Origin: Labilibaculum antarcticum
GTDB lineage: Bacteria; Bacteroidota; Bacteroidia; Bacteroidales; Marinifilaceae
Reading direction: 5' to 3'
NCBI RefSeq assembly: GCF_002356295.1
Contig: NZ_AP018042.1
Span: 1,024,361 to 1,088,360, forward strand
Length of the DNA: 64,000 nt
Part shown: piece by piece, positions 25,674 through 35,532 of the stretch
Position numbering within the stretch: position 1 is the stretch's first letter
Layout of the letters: each line of letters starts with the position of its first letter
Notes under the pieces: generated by a model
Seen by the model: only the letters and a program-made list of their open reading frames with translations
The model's database searches: none
What the model was told of the DNA's origin: nothing
Made by a program: the position numbers and the translations under genes

Positions 25674-28600
25674 TCACTTCTTGTTTTGGTTCTCTTGTAT
25701 CAATTTTAATCTTTCTTCCGGATAAGATTCATTCGACTTTAAATTTTCAGCTTTCTTATAATAAAATCGGGCAACTGAATAATTTCCCTTATCGTATGCA
25801 CTATCGGCCTTATGAATTGCACTTTCATACTCAAGCTCAAGCTTTTGATTCTTTCTCGAATTTATTAATTCTTCAATTTCATCCAACTGTGCATCTGGAT
25901 ATTTATCAGAAGTCTCTAATTCTTTCGCTTGCTGATAATAGAATTTCGCAACAGAATAGTTCTTATTGGTTAACGCCTTATCTCCACGTGCAATTAACTT
26001 ACGATATTCCTCTATTAGTTCAGAATTCTTACCTTCTCTTATCAACTTATCAATTTCCTTGAGTTTATTTTTAGGATATTCTCTGTTAAACAAGTCAAGT
26101 GCTCTTTCATACATCACTATAGCGACAGTATAATGCGATGCTTTAAATGACTCATCGCCGCTCGCAATTATTGATGCATATTCACGTTCCTTGGCAATAG
26201 ACAATTTAGCTTCAAAATTAGTCGGATTATTGGCGAGAACCTCCTCATCAGATAATTTTAATGCCTCCACTCGTTTTGCAATTTCCGCCAACTTTTCTTT
26301 AGGATATTCCTCTTTTGGCTTTATAGACAAAGCAGCGTTGAAATGATAACGCGCTACACTAAATTGCTCTTCCCTAAGAAATTTATCTCCGGCTTCCAGT
26401 TCTTCGCCATATTTTTGATCAATTTCTTTTTGCTTTCGATCTGCTAATGCTAGTCGTTCCAATAAAACGTCAATTCTTGTTATCTGATTTTTAGGATACG
26501 ATTCTGCTGGTTTTAAATCCAAAGCTCGTTGATATTTTCCGATTGCAAATGCATACTCTTCCTTGTTGAAAAATTGATCTGCTTCCTCTATCAATGCCTT
26601 GTACTGATATTGCGTGGTTGCCTTCTCCTCTTCCAACTTCTCCAATTCACTCAAGATCAATTTAATTTCTTCTATCTGGTTAGGCGGATAAACTTCTTGT
26701 GGTTTTACCTTTTGAGCCTTTTCATATTCGTTTATTGCCGACTGCCATCTTTTGCCTTCGTAATACTTATCAGCAAGAGCTCTATAATTACTGTACTCTT
26801 TTTCCGTAGCCCGCAATGCCTCAGCTATTCTGGCTTCTTCATCAGCCTCAGCTTTTAACTGATTTACAATTTCATCAATCTTCTGAATCTGAGTTTTGGG
26901 ATAGCTCTCTTCATTCCTGATTTGTAGAGCTGAAGTATAATTCTTTCTTGCTGACTCATAAGTCTTTGAAGAAAACTGAGAATCTGCTAAAGCAATAAAT
27001 GCATTGTATTTCTCATTCAATCCTTTTTTCTCCAAGGCTAATTTAGCCTGTTCTTCAGCCAATCGCGTTTGTTCAGAAAAAATATCATCAATTTTCTGAA
27101 TTTGAGATTTTGGATAAGATTCTTTAGCCTTTAATTCCAAGGCATCGGTATAACTTGTTCGAGACGACTGATAATCTCCCGTTGAAAACTGAGAATCAGC
27201 TAATGAAATAATGGAAGCATATTTATCCTCCAAAGCTTTTTGTTGAGCAGCTAATCGAGTTGCTTCATTAGCTTCAGCTTGCTGATTAGCCAGTAATTTA
27301 TCAATCTTTTGAATTTGAGATTTTGGATATGCTTCACTAGCCTTCAGACTCAATGCTTCTGTATAATTACTTTTAGATGATTCATACTCTTCTAATGTGA
27401 ATTGAGAATCAGCCAACTTAATTGCGGCTTTATATTTTTCATCCAAAGCTTTTCTCGCTGCTGCCAAACGTGCAGCATTATCTGCATCAGCTTGCTGATT
27501 AGCCATTATTCCATCAATCTTTTGAATTTGAGATTTTGGATATGCTTCAGTAGCCTTTAGAGTTAATGCTTCCGTATAATTACTTTTAGACGATTCATAC
27601 TCTTCCGTGGAGAATTGAGAATCAGCCAACTTAACTATAGCGTTATATTTTTCATCCAAGGCTTTTTTCTCGGCAACCAAACGTGCAGCATTATCTGCAT
27701 CAGCTTGCTGATTAGCCAAGATCTCATCAATCTTTTGAATTTGAGATTTCGGATATGCTTCCTCAGCTTTTAGACTTAAAGCATCTGAATAACTGGTTTT
27801 AGATGACTGATAATCACCAGATGAGAATTGTGAATCGGCTAATTTAACAATCGAAGCATATTTGTCATTTAATGCTTTCTTCAGAGAAGCCAATCGTGTT
27901 GCTTCATCAGCCTCTGCTTGCTGTCTAGACAAGATCTCATCAATCTTCTGAATTTGAGATTTTGGATATACTCCCTCAGCTTTTAGACTTAAAGCATCTG
28001 AATAACTGGTTTTCGATGATGGATAATCTCCTGATGAGAATTGTGAATCGGCTAATTTAATAATTGAAGCATATTTCTCATTTAATGCTTTCTTCAGAGA
28101 AGCCAATCGAGTTGCTTCATCAGCATCTGCTTGCTGACTAGACAAGATCTCATCAATCTTTTGAATTTGAGATTTTGGATATGCTTCCGCTGCCTTTAGA
28201 TTCAAGGCGTCTGAATAACTGGTTTTAGATGACTGATAATCGCCAGATGAAAATTGTGAATCTGCCAAAGTAATAATAGCAGCAAACTTTTCATTCAAAG
28301 CCTTTTTCTCGGCAGCCAAACGAGCCTCATTATCTGCTTCTGCTTGCTGACTAGCTAAAATCTCATCAATCTTTTGAATTTGTGCCTTTGGGTAAACCTC
28401 CTCAGTTTTCAGACTTAAAGCATCAGAATAACTGGTTTTCGATGATGGATAATCTCCTGATGAAAATTGTGAATCGGCTAATTTAACAATCGATGCGTAT
28501 TTTTCATCCAATGCTTTTTTCTGAGAAGCCAATCGCGTTGCTTCATCAGCCTCTTCTTGCTGGGTAGACAAGATCTCATCAATCTTTTGAATTTGAGTTT

Positions 28601-29678
28601 TCGGATATCCTTCTGATGCCTTTAGATTCAAAGCATCCGAATAACTGGCTTTAGATGACTGATAATCGCCAGATGAGAATTGTGAATCTGCCAGTGTGAT
28701 TATTGATGCATATTTCTCATTCAAAGCTTTCTTTTGTGAGGCTAATTTTAATTGCTCAGCTACTAATTTATCAATTTCCTGAATTCGATTCGTAGGATAT
28801 GCTTCATTTGGTTTTACAACTAAAGCATCTGTATAACTAGTTTTAGAAAGCTCATAATCTTTGGACGTAAATTGATTATCAGCCTGACTGATTAAAATTT
28901 TATATTTTTCATCCAATGCTTTTTTTTCTGCTTCCAAACGAGCTTTTTCTTCAGTATTAGCAAGTTCCTGTCCAATCAAATCATCAATTTTCTGCAATTG
29001 AGTTTTAGGATACTCCTCTTTCGGCATAATTGTTAACGCCTCGTTATAACCTACTTTTGACAGGTCGTATTTTCTTGCATTAAAATTAATATCTCCTCTT
29101 TGCACTGCGGCCTTATAATCTCTTTCTTTTGCCAGTCTTTGAGCCTCTAACTCAGCAGCTCTTCTTCTGGCTTCTTCTTCTGCTTTTTTTATTGCATCTC
29201 TAATTTGAGCATCATAATCACGGTCATAATCAAAGTCATCTAATTCCTTATTATACATGATCATTCCCATCGGTTGATTAAAAACAGAAAGATCAAGTCC
29301 CTCGTATGCTGGAAATAAAGAAACCATAAATTTAAAGGGTGGAAATTGATTATCCCTGCTTAGTACATCCAGAGGGACAAAAGTTGAAACACTTACTCTT
29401 TTTGTAACAAATCCATCTTTTGAAAATTCAAAAATATATTCATTTCCAAAATCCAGATTATATTCAAATTTGCCACTATTATCAACAAATCCCGATTCCA
29501 TTTTCTCCGCATTTTTCAATATGGTTATCCGGGTATTCTCAATATCTCCATTTTCAATCTTCACTTTTCCAAAAACAGAATATTTATTTTGCCCAATTGC
29601 AAAATCAGGAATAAAAAACAGGAAAAATAAGAATATTGAAAAAACTCTTACTAATTGAAAGCTTGAAGAATTACTCAT
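25674..29678 (-). CDS. giant TPR-like repeat protein with N-terminal carboxypeptidase-regulatory domain
   Basis: Product of 1334 residues with a signal peptide (FSIFLFFLFFIPDFAIGQ), so periplasmic or surface bound. Residues about 33-120 form a CarboxypepD_reg-like beta-sandwich (VFGKVKIENGDIENTRITIL). From about residue 165 to the end come 17 tandem units of 55-75 residues, each helical with the core LADSQFSSGDYQSSKTSYSD, then YPKxQIQKIDEIL and a charged coiled coil. Units 3-9 are nearly identical 71-residue (213-base) copies; the outer units are divergent. The pattern resembles TPR-like repeats with coiled-coil linkers and suggests a long scaffold. No enzymatic motif. Function unknown. Confidence 0.8.
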   Translation of the reverse strand: MSNSSSFQLVRVFSIFLFFLFFIPDFAIGQNKYSVFGKVKIENGDIENTRITILKNAEKMESGFVDNSGKFEYNLDFGNEYIFEFSKDGFVTKRVSVSTFVPLDVLSRDNQFPPFKFMVSLFPAYEGLDLSVFNQPMGMIMYNKELDDFDYDRDYDAQIRDAIKKAEEEARRRAAELEAQRLAKERDYKAAVQRGDINFNARKYDLSKVGYNEALTIMPKEEYPKTQLQKIDDLIGQELANTEEKARLEAEKKALDEKYKILISQADNQFTSKDYELSKTSYTDALVVKPNEAYPTNRIQEIDKLVAEQLKLASQKKALNEKYASIITLADSQFSSGDYQSSKASYSDALNLKASEGYPKTQIQKIDEILSTQQEEADEATRLASQKKALDEKYASIVKLADSQFSSGDYPSSKTSYSDALSLKTEEVYPKAQIQKIDEILASQQAEADNEARLAAEKKALNEKFAAIITLADSQFSSGDYQSSKTSYSDALNLKAAEAYPKSQIQKIDEILSSQQADADEATRLASLKKALNEKYASIIKLADSQFSSGDYPSSKTSYSDALSLKAEGVYPKSQIQKIDEILSRQQAEADEATRLASLKKALNDKYASIVKLADSQFSSGDYQSSKTSYSDALSLKAEEAYPKSQIQKIDEILANQQADADNAARLVAEKKALDEKYNAIVKLADSQFSTEEYESSKSNYTEALTLKATEAYPKSQIQKIDGIMANQQADADNAARLAAARKALDEKYKAAIKLADSQFTLEEYESSKSNYTEALSLKASEAYPKSQIQKIDKLLANQQAEANEATRLAAQQKALEDKYASIISLADSQFSTGDYQSSRTSYTDALELKAKESYPKSQIQKIDDIFSEQTRLAEEQAKLALEKKGLNEKYNAFIALADSQFSSKTYESARKNYTSALQIRNEESYPKTQIQKIDEIVNQLKAEADEEARIAEALRATEKEYSNYRALADKYYEGKRWQSAINEYEKAQKVKPQEVYPPNQIEEIKLILSELEKLEEEKATTQYQYKALIEEADQFFNKEEYAFAIGKYQRALDLKPAESYPKNQITRIDVLLERLALADRKQKEIDQKYGEELEAGDKFLREEQFSVARYHFNAALSIKPKEEYPKEKLAEIAKRVEALKLSDEEVLANNPTNFEAKLSIAKEREYASIIASGDESFKASHYTVAIVMYERALDLFNREYPKNKLKEIDKLIREGKNSELIEEYRKLIARGDKALTNKNYSVAKFYYQQAKELETSDKYPDAQLDEIEELINSRKNQKLELEYESAIHKADSAYDKGNYSVARFYYKKAENLKSNESYPEERLKLIQENQNKK
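26990..28770 (-). repeat. 213-bp near-identical tandem repeats inside the giant repeat gene
   Basis: Successive units keep a 71-codon period with the recurrent DNA motif encoding SQIQKIDEIL (plus-strand text such as AGATCTCATCAATCTT) and the motif encoding LADSQFSSGDY. Boundaries are approximate. The similarity at DNA level points to recent unequal recombination, so copy number may vary between strains. Confidence 0.7.
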
Positions 29679-29809
29679 ATCAAAAAAATACTTTTATTTT
29701 ACCACAAAAGAAAATAGACCTATCAGTCGCCTCTCTTTTAAAATTAATAAAATCTAATGCAATATTTGTAAAGTTAAAATTTTGAAATGAAAACACAGGA
29801 TTATAAATA

Positions 29810-29842
29810 AAATAAAGCTATTTGCAGATACAAATAGCTTTA
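29810..29842 (-). terminator. terminator of the STAND ATPase gene
   Basis: On the minus strand a perfect 11-bp stem (AAAGCTATTTG / CAAATAGCTTT) is followed by ATTTTATTT, about 20 bases after the stop at 29863. Confidence 0.75.
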
Positions 29843-29862
29843 TTAAATATTTTTCTTTACAT

Positions 29863-32415
29863 CTAAACAAAAAGAGTTTCAGTATCGAATATTGAGATTA
29901 CATTTTTTAAAATTTCCTTTTCCTCAGATAAACAAATGCTTTCTTTTGTTTTCTCCCCCCATTCATTATAGTATTTTGCCATTTTCTTTAAGATGCCTGA
30001 AGAACACAATCCGAAGTTGGCATTCTCACAAAGTTCCAGAGCTTCATTAAAATGTCTTTCCACCTGAGTGCGATTCCCTTCTGCAAACTGCACAGAACTT
30101 AGAAATGAATGGTAAAATATTTGCAAGAAATAATTTTTTGATGCGGAGATTTCGCTTTCGCAAGACTTTAAAAATTCAACTTGAGTTTTGCTCATTTCCA
30201 TTCCTAAACTATGCTGTGCCGATAATTTATAGCATTGCAAAATACAGTAATTCAGATTTGATTTTTTTGATTTGTCAGTTTTGTACAAATGCTCAACATC
30301 ATCAATTAATTGCAGAACCTTATGAAAGGATTTCATATAAATCAATACCAAACAAAGAATAAGCTCAAATTCACCATTCAGGGATCGGCAATACTCACCT
30401 GTCTGCTTATAAGCCATCTCCCTATAGTAAAACATCTTTAAAATTTCGATCTCATTAGATTCCTTATCAATGAAATGATTATAGATTAAAATACTTCCAA
30501 GCCTTATTGAAATATCAAAGCTGGTGCATGACGAATCTATCTCTTCCGCATTTAAATCCTGATAATATTGCGCAGTATTCTCTAGATTCAGAGTGAATAC
30601 AGAGTCCAACAACAATACTGAAAGTGATTTTATTCGTACACTTTTAGATCTTCCTTTTCTTGCAAATATTTCCAAAATAATCCGATCCCCTCTACCAACA
30701 TTGTAGATATCAGGAAAATCACGGAACAAATACTTTTCAGCTCTTTCCTGAGTTACAAAATGCTCCATCAACCTTATTTGCTGATCATCGGAATAGATAG
30801 CTGAATTAAGTACCGTATCAATCACGTCACGATCTGAAAGTGTTTCGTCACTTAATTGAAAAAAGTTTTTTAATTCTAAATGTTTGCCATTATAGAAAGC
30901 TGTTGTATACAAAAAGCTAATTAGTCTATTTTTAATCTCAAAACCAGAATACTCCTCTTCAACAGTTTGAATCAATTTAAAATCTACTCCTCCATTCTGC
31001 TGCACAATATCCATACCTATCAATGTCTCAAATAACTGATCGCTGGTAATTTTCACATACTTACAATAAGTATTGTGTTCGTTTATGGTGATAAATTCGG
31101 TTAACAAACCATATGAAATCAATTCCTCGTAGGCATTAAAATAATTTCCGGCAGTTTTCAGATGGATTGGAAATACATCACGCAATTCCATTTTCTTTGC
31201 CGCAGTTCCACTTTTTCCATGCTCCATCAATTTCAAAACACCATGCAAAATATCCATCTTCTCTTCTGAAAATCTAGAATAAAACACCTTATTTCGCAAA
31301 AATTCATTCAGCAATTCTTGTTCATTATAATGACCATAGTGTTTATTCGGAGTATATAGTTTGATAAATAATTCCAAAAAGAAAGGATTCGAAATCATTT
31401 TCTTTTGTTGGAAGGATAATTCATTAACCGACAATTTAGATGAAAAATTATTATTTATTGTGCCATCAATAACGTGTTGGATTTCATCATTTGATAGTGG
31501 ATATAAATTCTGATGATCTTGAGAATCGACTTTCAAACCCAATTCGTACCAACTATTTTGAATGGCATTTCCTTTAATTACGAAAGGCAAGGCAAATTTC
31601 TCCCAAGTTGAGCAACGAGAAGTTATTATTAATTTAATTTTACCTGAATCCTTATAACTTGATATGAACTGTTTTAACTGAAGAAACAACCTTTCTAATT
31701 TCACATTATCGTATGTAATTTCATCGAGTGCATCAATAGCAAATATTATACGAGCTTCACAATCCTGCGGATTTTTAAGGAAATATTTCAAAGTATCGGT
31801 CTGTGCAAAATCTAATTGATCTTGAATCCAACGATCCAATCTAAAATCCTTATTTAAAAAACTTAGCATGAATGATGCATTCAAAAATAAAATGACATCA
31901 TCAGATTGCTTTCTGATCCAATTTTTCTCAAACCACTTGGCTAACATGCTGGATTTACCGAAACCTCCTGGGGCAACAAAACCTGTTGCCATTTTTGATG
32001 AGTTTAAAAAACAAGTAATTCGTTCTTCCGCATGCGATCGGCTAACTACTGAGTGAAATGGAATTCCAGACTGTCCAATAACTAACTTATAAGTTTCCTT
32101 ACTGATTTCAAGGGATTTTTCATACAGGTCATTCCAATTTCTTTTCTGCTTATTGGGAGCTTTTATAGCATCACCCTGTGATGTGCAAAACTCCTCCCAA
32201 GTTGCATAGCCAACATAAATAGCAAGCGTACTTAAAGTGAATTTTGCAGGTGTAGCGCTCGTTTTTAAGAACCCAAAAATTCGGCGAATGGTCGTAGTGC
32301 TTACTCGAAATCCTGTCTCAGTACAAATTTCATCAGCTAAAACACGACAAGCTTTCGTATACATTAGCTCTGAACCAAACTTCTTTAAAACTTCCGATTT
32401 TAGTCGTTCAATCAT
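29863..32415 (-). CDS. STAND-type P-loop ATPase with N-terminal HTH-like domain
   Basis: Product of 850 residues. Residues 1-80 form a domain (KACRVLADEICTETGFRVST, TTIRRIFGFLKTS, TLAIYVGYATWEEF) that looks like a Bacteroidota-specific helix-turn-helix module. A NACHT/STAND ATPase follows: Walker A VAPGGFGKSS (148-156), Walker B IIFAIDALDE (223-232) and a sensor IIITSR-like segment. The C-terminal 400 residues are helical repeats resembling TPR (SLNGEFELILCLVLIYMK, NYFLQIFYHSFLSSVQFAEG). The design is that of a signal-sensing regulator similar in logic to MalT. It is monocistronic; the promoter-proximal 125 bases occur a second time at 50076. No effector enzyme domain is seen, so an anti-phage role is not indicated. 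Confidence 0.75.
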   Translation of the reverse strand: MIERLKSEVLKKFGSELMYTKACRVLADEICTETGFRVSTTTIRRIFGFLKTSATPAKFTLSTLAIYVGYATWEEFCTSQGDAIKAPNKQKRNWNDLYEKSLEISKETYKLVIGQSGIPFHSVVSRSHAEERITCFLNSSKMATGFVAPGGFGKSSMLAKWFEKNWIRKQSDDVILFLNASFMLSFLNKDFRLDRWIQDQLDFAQTDTLKYFLKNPQDCEARIIFAIDALDEITYDNVKLERLFLQLKQFISSYKDSGKIKLIITSRCSTWEKFALPFVIKGNAIQNSWYELGLKVDSQDHQNLYPLSNDEIQHVIDGTINNNFSSKLSVNELSFQQKKMISNPFFLELFIKLYTPNKHYGHYNEQELLNEFLRNKVFYSRFSEEKMDILHGVLKLMEHGKSGTAAKKMELRDVFPIHLKTAGNYFNAYEELISYGLLTEFITINEHNTYCKYVKITSDQLFETLIGMDIVQQNGGVDFKLIQTVEEEYSGFEIKNRLISFLYTTAFYNGKHLELKNFFQLSDETLSDRDVIDTVLNSAIYSDDQQIRLMEHFVTQERAEKYLFRDFPDIYNVGRGDRIILEIFARKGRSKSVRIKSLSVLLLDSVFTLNLENTAQYYQDLNAEEIDSSCTSFDISIRLGSILIYNHFIDKESNEIEILKMFYYREMAYKQTGEYCRSLNGEFELILCLVLIYMKSFHKVLQLIDDVEHLYKTDKSKKSNLNYCILQCYKLSAQHSLGMEMSKTQVEFLKSCESEISASKNYFLQIFYHSFLSSVQFAEGNRTQVERHFNEALELCENANFGLCSSGILKKMAKYYNEWGEKTKESICLSEEKEILKNVISIFDTETLFV

Positions 32416-32540
32416 TGTCGTAGTAGTTTGTGGTAGTGATTTCGATCAAATTTCGGATGAATGTAGGTAAGAAATCTCATCGGGACAATCCACATTTTAT
32501 CTTCAGGGACAATAAATTTATATCTGCGTTGTTTCAGCTC
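32412..32540 (-). promoter_or_regulatory. conserved leader of the STAND gene (copy 1)
   Basis: The first codons and the upstream 125 bases of the STAND gene align with 50076-50210 along the whole length (shared runs include GATCAAATTT, GAATGTAGGTAAG and AATCTCA). Such conservation of a non-coding leader suggests a duplicated control region, or a recent duplication of the whole gene. Confidence 0.6.
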
Positions 32541-33036
32541 ATAATAGCGTGATTCAACAAACGGTCAAAAAGGCAATTACATCCATAAAACTGGTCAAAT
32601 CAGTAAACTTCACATCTTACAAAACTAGTAGTTGCAATAAAAAACTTCTTGACTAGTCATAAATAAGCGTTACAAATTATTATCAGATCCTGTCAAACTT
32701 AAGTTCGACAGGATCTGATTTTTTATAGCTTTTGATCTTGAGCTCTAGTTGTGCATGCACCTGTATTGAAGTCATCACATATTAAGACCAATGAGCTCAT
32801 AATATATGAAATTTTCTCACTCTGTATTTTAATATCCTTATCGGAACAATCAAGTGTATCTGTGCAATTCTATTTTTACAAAAGACTGATTCACCGACCA
32901 CCTAGTAATAGATAAGCGGTCGGTTGTGAGCTTATACAATTTTAAAATCAAAACAATTTGGTATAAAACGTTTTGCAGGATTGATTTAAAACACTCAACT
33001 CATGACACATTCATATTGGTAGGCGTAAAACAAAAA
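32541..33036. other. intergenic region with two strong hairpins
   Basis: No coding frame is convincing. It contains a perfect 13-bp hairpin plus T-run (32682-32725) and a second hairpin ACCGACC / GGTCGGT (32893-32924). The region separates the STAND gene from the Sus operon 3' end. Confidence 0.5.
32682..32725 (+). terminator. strong plus-strand terminator without an annotated upstream gene
   Basis: ATCAGATCCTGTC pairs perfectly with GACAGGATCTGAT across a 12-base loop and is followed by TTTTTTAT on the plus strand. No plus-strand gene precedes it, so it could end a small RNA transcribed from 32416-32680 or be a remnant. Confidence 0.5.
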
Positions 33037-33069
33037 GAGACCACAAAATAAATTGTGATCTCCTTTACT
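33037..33069 (-). terminator. second terminator of the Sus operon
   Basis: On the minus strand GAGATCACAA / TTGTGGTCTC (one G-T pair) is followed by TTTTTG, about 120 bases beyond the first operon terminator. Confidence 0.55.
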
Positions 33070-33156
33070 ATAACAACTACATACAAAAACTACATTTAGA
33101 TTTTGTCTCTGCTTTCAGAACTTATTTGAGTACAGTTCCGATTTTGCGGCAAAACA

Positions 33157-33189
33157 GGGAGCTTACAAACTACAGTAAGCTCCCCTTTT
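33157..33189. terminator. operon terminator after the DUF4302 gene
   Basis: A perfect 10-bp stem GGGAGCTTAC / GTAAGCTCCC with an 8-base loop lies 55 bases after the DUF4302 stop. T-runs flank both sides (weak TGTTTTG on the minus strand, CTTTTATT on the plus strand). Confidence 0.6.
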
Positions 33190-33243
33190 ATTATACAACA
33201 ACTATATTTAAAATTAAGTTATAGTGGTATTTTCAAACGTCTT

Positions 33244-34512
33244 CTATCCCCACTCAATAAAATTAATCCCGAATGAAGCATTTTTAGCGCTAATTAATAG
33301 ATATGTAAGGTTACTGTATTGTTTGAAGTTCCCGTTGAATTTCACATAAAAACCCTCTTCGTAGAAGAAGAAGTTTATAAATGGCATTAAACCATTAATT
33401 AGGTTTTCATCTTCAATACTGTAGCCAGTTAGCTCAAAAATTATTTTACCATCTTTTTGGACCATATCAAACATGAAATATTCATCTTCACCATCTATAG
33501 TAGCCCACACAAGATTGTATTTGCCTGCATATCCCCATTGGATTCGGAAGGACTCAAATTCATAACCAGATGCCGCTAATGATTCCTGGGTATTAGTAAA
33601 GAAAGATTGGAAATTTTCACTACTTGAATCTGATGAATGCCACGGGTAGAATCTTAAATCTGTCACATTAGTTCCTATTTCCATATACGCTTGTGGGTAT
33701 ATCGCAGGTGAATTCACAAAATTTATTCCCCCCTCTACGTCATCGCTGTTAATTATTTTGAAGTTTCCAGTGGCTTCATCATATTCAAACTCAGATATTG
33801 ATTTGCCATCTACAAGTAAAGGCGTTGTAAGGACAAAGCTATTATCTTTAATTGTAATTTCAGATTCAAAACGAATCACCGATTCTTCGATTGGCTTTTC
33901 AAATATAACTTTGTTATCAATGAACGAATAATCATACCTTTCTCCTGAATTCAACTCTAAGACCCTAAAATATGAGATATTATCATTTGCCCTCATCTTC
34001 GCTTTAAATGCCTGAATCTCCATTGCTAATTGCAATTTTTCAGGTGTTGCTTTAACCATATTCAGCTCGCTTTCACCTTCACTCTGACCACCTACGCTCT
34101 TAAAGAAATACTGACCATCTTCCTGCTTATCCAACTCCCATCGGAAATCGGCTTTCCATTTTAGATCAACCAATAGTGCAAGGAAACTGTGGGTGTCAAA
34201 AACCAAGTCTACTTGTTGTGTGTAATTTAGAACATAACCGGATTCCTGTTTCATGTCATACCCTGGTGCACTGATTTCAGCTCTGTTATCATCTATAAAT
34301 TTGATTACCAGAACCAATTCCCTAGCGCCTTCGTCGCAAGTATAAGTTGTAAGCCAGCCCATTTCATTGCTCTTCAAATCGGTACGAACGGCATTCAGTT
34401 GTTCGCTGACTCTCTGCTCGGGAGATTGATTGAATATCTCGTCAACATCCTCTTTTTCGCACGAACTAAGTGCAAGGGAAAGTATGGATATGAATAATAA
34501 TATTTTTTTCAT
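33244..34512 (-). CDS. DUF4302 lipoprotein of a peptidase-type Sus locus
   Basis: Product of 422 residues with a lipoprotein signal (LLFISILSLALSSCEKED, lipid Cys at 18), so anchored in the outer membrane. The N-terminal region (EQRVSEQLNAVRTDLKSNEMG, GWLTTYTCDEG) and the beta-rich remainder match the DUF4302 family, commonly encoded next to Peptidase_Mx1 lipoproteins and SusCD pairs. The function is not known; a surface binding subunit is likely from context. Last gene of the sigma-FecR-SusC-SusD-peptidase-DUF4302 operon, 97 bases after the peptidase gene. Confidence 0.82.
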   Translation of the reverse strand: MKKILLFISILSLALSSCEKEDVDEIFNQSPEQRVSEQLNAVRTDLKSNEMGWLTTYTCDEGARELVLVIKFIDDNRAEISAPGYDMKQESGYVLNYTQQVDLVFDTHSFLALLVDLKWKADFRWELDKQEDGQYFFKSVGGQSEGESELNMVKATPEKLQLAMEIQAFKAKMRANDNISYFRVLELNSGERYDYSFIDNKVIFEKPIEESVIRFESEITIKDNSFVLTTPLLVDGKSISEFEYDEATGNFKIINSDDVEGGINFVNSPAIYPQAYMEIGTNVTDLRFYPWHSSDSSSENFQSFFTNTQESLAASGYEFESFRIQWGYAGKYNLVWATIDGEDEYFMFDMVQKDGKIIFELTGYSIEDENLINGLMPFINFFFYEEGFYVKFNGNFKQYSNLTYLLISAKNASFGINFIEWG

Positions 34513-34609
34513 TTTTATCTTTTTAGATGTCTTCCACTAAAGCATACAAGAACATCTTATATGCTTTGTGGTATTGACATTTATTAATAATAAACTAATT
34601 CACAAACCA

Positions 34610-35515
34610 TTATTCATTTATTTTAGCCTGTGCCGCTTCACGCACCTTCTCTAAATCGAAACCAACCGAAGACAAAAATTTCTTCATAATACCCAATTTG
34701 GTACGAATGAATGCACGTCCTTCGTTACGTTTTACGATGCCTAAAAATTCTTCCGGATCAGTTACAGTCCCCTTATCAGAATCGGTGTTTATCAGCTCAT
34801 CATATAATAAAGCTTCAAGCATAGTGTCATTATGAGTAATGTAGCGTGAAAATAATTCAGCAAAATCATCCGCAACACTATTGGTCGCATATGGGCTAAC
34901 CATGCCTCGCTCTATGGCATTGCTTTGTGAGACAGCCCTCCATCCATTTTTGGTATAGCTGTCAGGCGTCACTTTCCGGTACTGGTCAGGCATTTTAAAT
35001 GTCTGATGCAGAATGTGAGCATACTCGTGAAAGGCAGTGTTTAATTGTGTAGTTAGCCAAACAGAATTGCTTAAATCAAAATCATTTACTTCTGTATAAC
35101 GAATCAGTGTACCCGCCTCTGCTTGTCCAAGAACTCTGGAACCATTAAGTTGATAGGCTGCTGATCCTACCAGGATAATTTTTTTAGGAAAATTCGCAGC
35201 TACAAAGTCTGCAGATGATCCAACTTTCAGTGGATTCACCCAGAAATCAATCAGGAAATTTCCCATGGGAACAACCAATTCTTCCTTTGCAGGTGTAATG
35301 GAATACCATTCGTCATCCAAAAAGTTTTTGATATATCTGTATTCCACAATGGTATTATAGGGAGAAAACAGTTCTCTCAATTTTAGATCTATTTCAGAAT
35401 TGGTTTTAGCAGGAAACAGATCCTGATCTGAAGGTATTAATGTTTCATCATCATCCGAACAGGCTACGAATAGACCGATCATGACTAACAAACCAAAATA
35501 TTTTAAATATTTCAT
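34610..35515 (-). CDS. putative zinc metallopeptidase lipoprotein (Peptidase_Mx1-like)
   Basis: Product of 301 residues with a lipoprotein signal (GLLVMIGLFVACSDDD, Cys at 19). The zinc motif HEYAH sits near residue 164 in NTAFHEYAHILHQTF, with a downstream Glu/Asp-rich segment (DDFAELFSRYITH) likely to supply the third ligand. This is the substrate-binding-and-cleaving zincin typical of Bacteroidota SusCD loci that lack glycoside hydrolases. It probably clips protein or peptide on the cell surface before uptake through SusC. It follows susD after 17 bases, so translation is closely coupled. Confidence 0.85.
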   Translation of the reverse strand: MKYLKYFGLLVMIGLFVACSDDDETLIPSDQDLFPAKTNSEIDLKLRELFSPYNTIVEYRYIKNFLDDEWYSITPAKEELVVPMGNFLIDFWVNPLKVGSSADFVAANFPKKIILVGSAAYQLNGSRVLGQAEAGTLIRYTEVNDFDLSNSVWLTTQLNTAFHEYAHILHQTFKMPDQYRKVTPDSYTKNGWRAVSQSNAIERGMVSPYATNSVADDFAELFSRYITHNDTMLEALLYDELINTDSDKGTVTDPEEFLGIVKRNEGRAFIRTKLGIMKKFLSSVGFDLEKVREAAQAKINE

Positions 35516-35532
35516 TTTCGTAATTTTATAGG

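Noticed and set aside
26990-28770. Regular DNA repeats that could be read as a CRISPR-like array
   Set aside because: The period is 213 bases, inside one long reading frame, with related rather than unique spacers; it encodes protein repeats.
29863-32415. Anti-phage Avs/NACHT defence protein
   Set aside because: No nuclease, protease or other effector domain was recognised, and no defence genes are nearby; the N-terminal DNA-binding-like domain favours a regulator.
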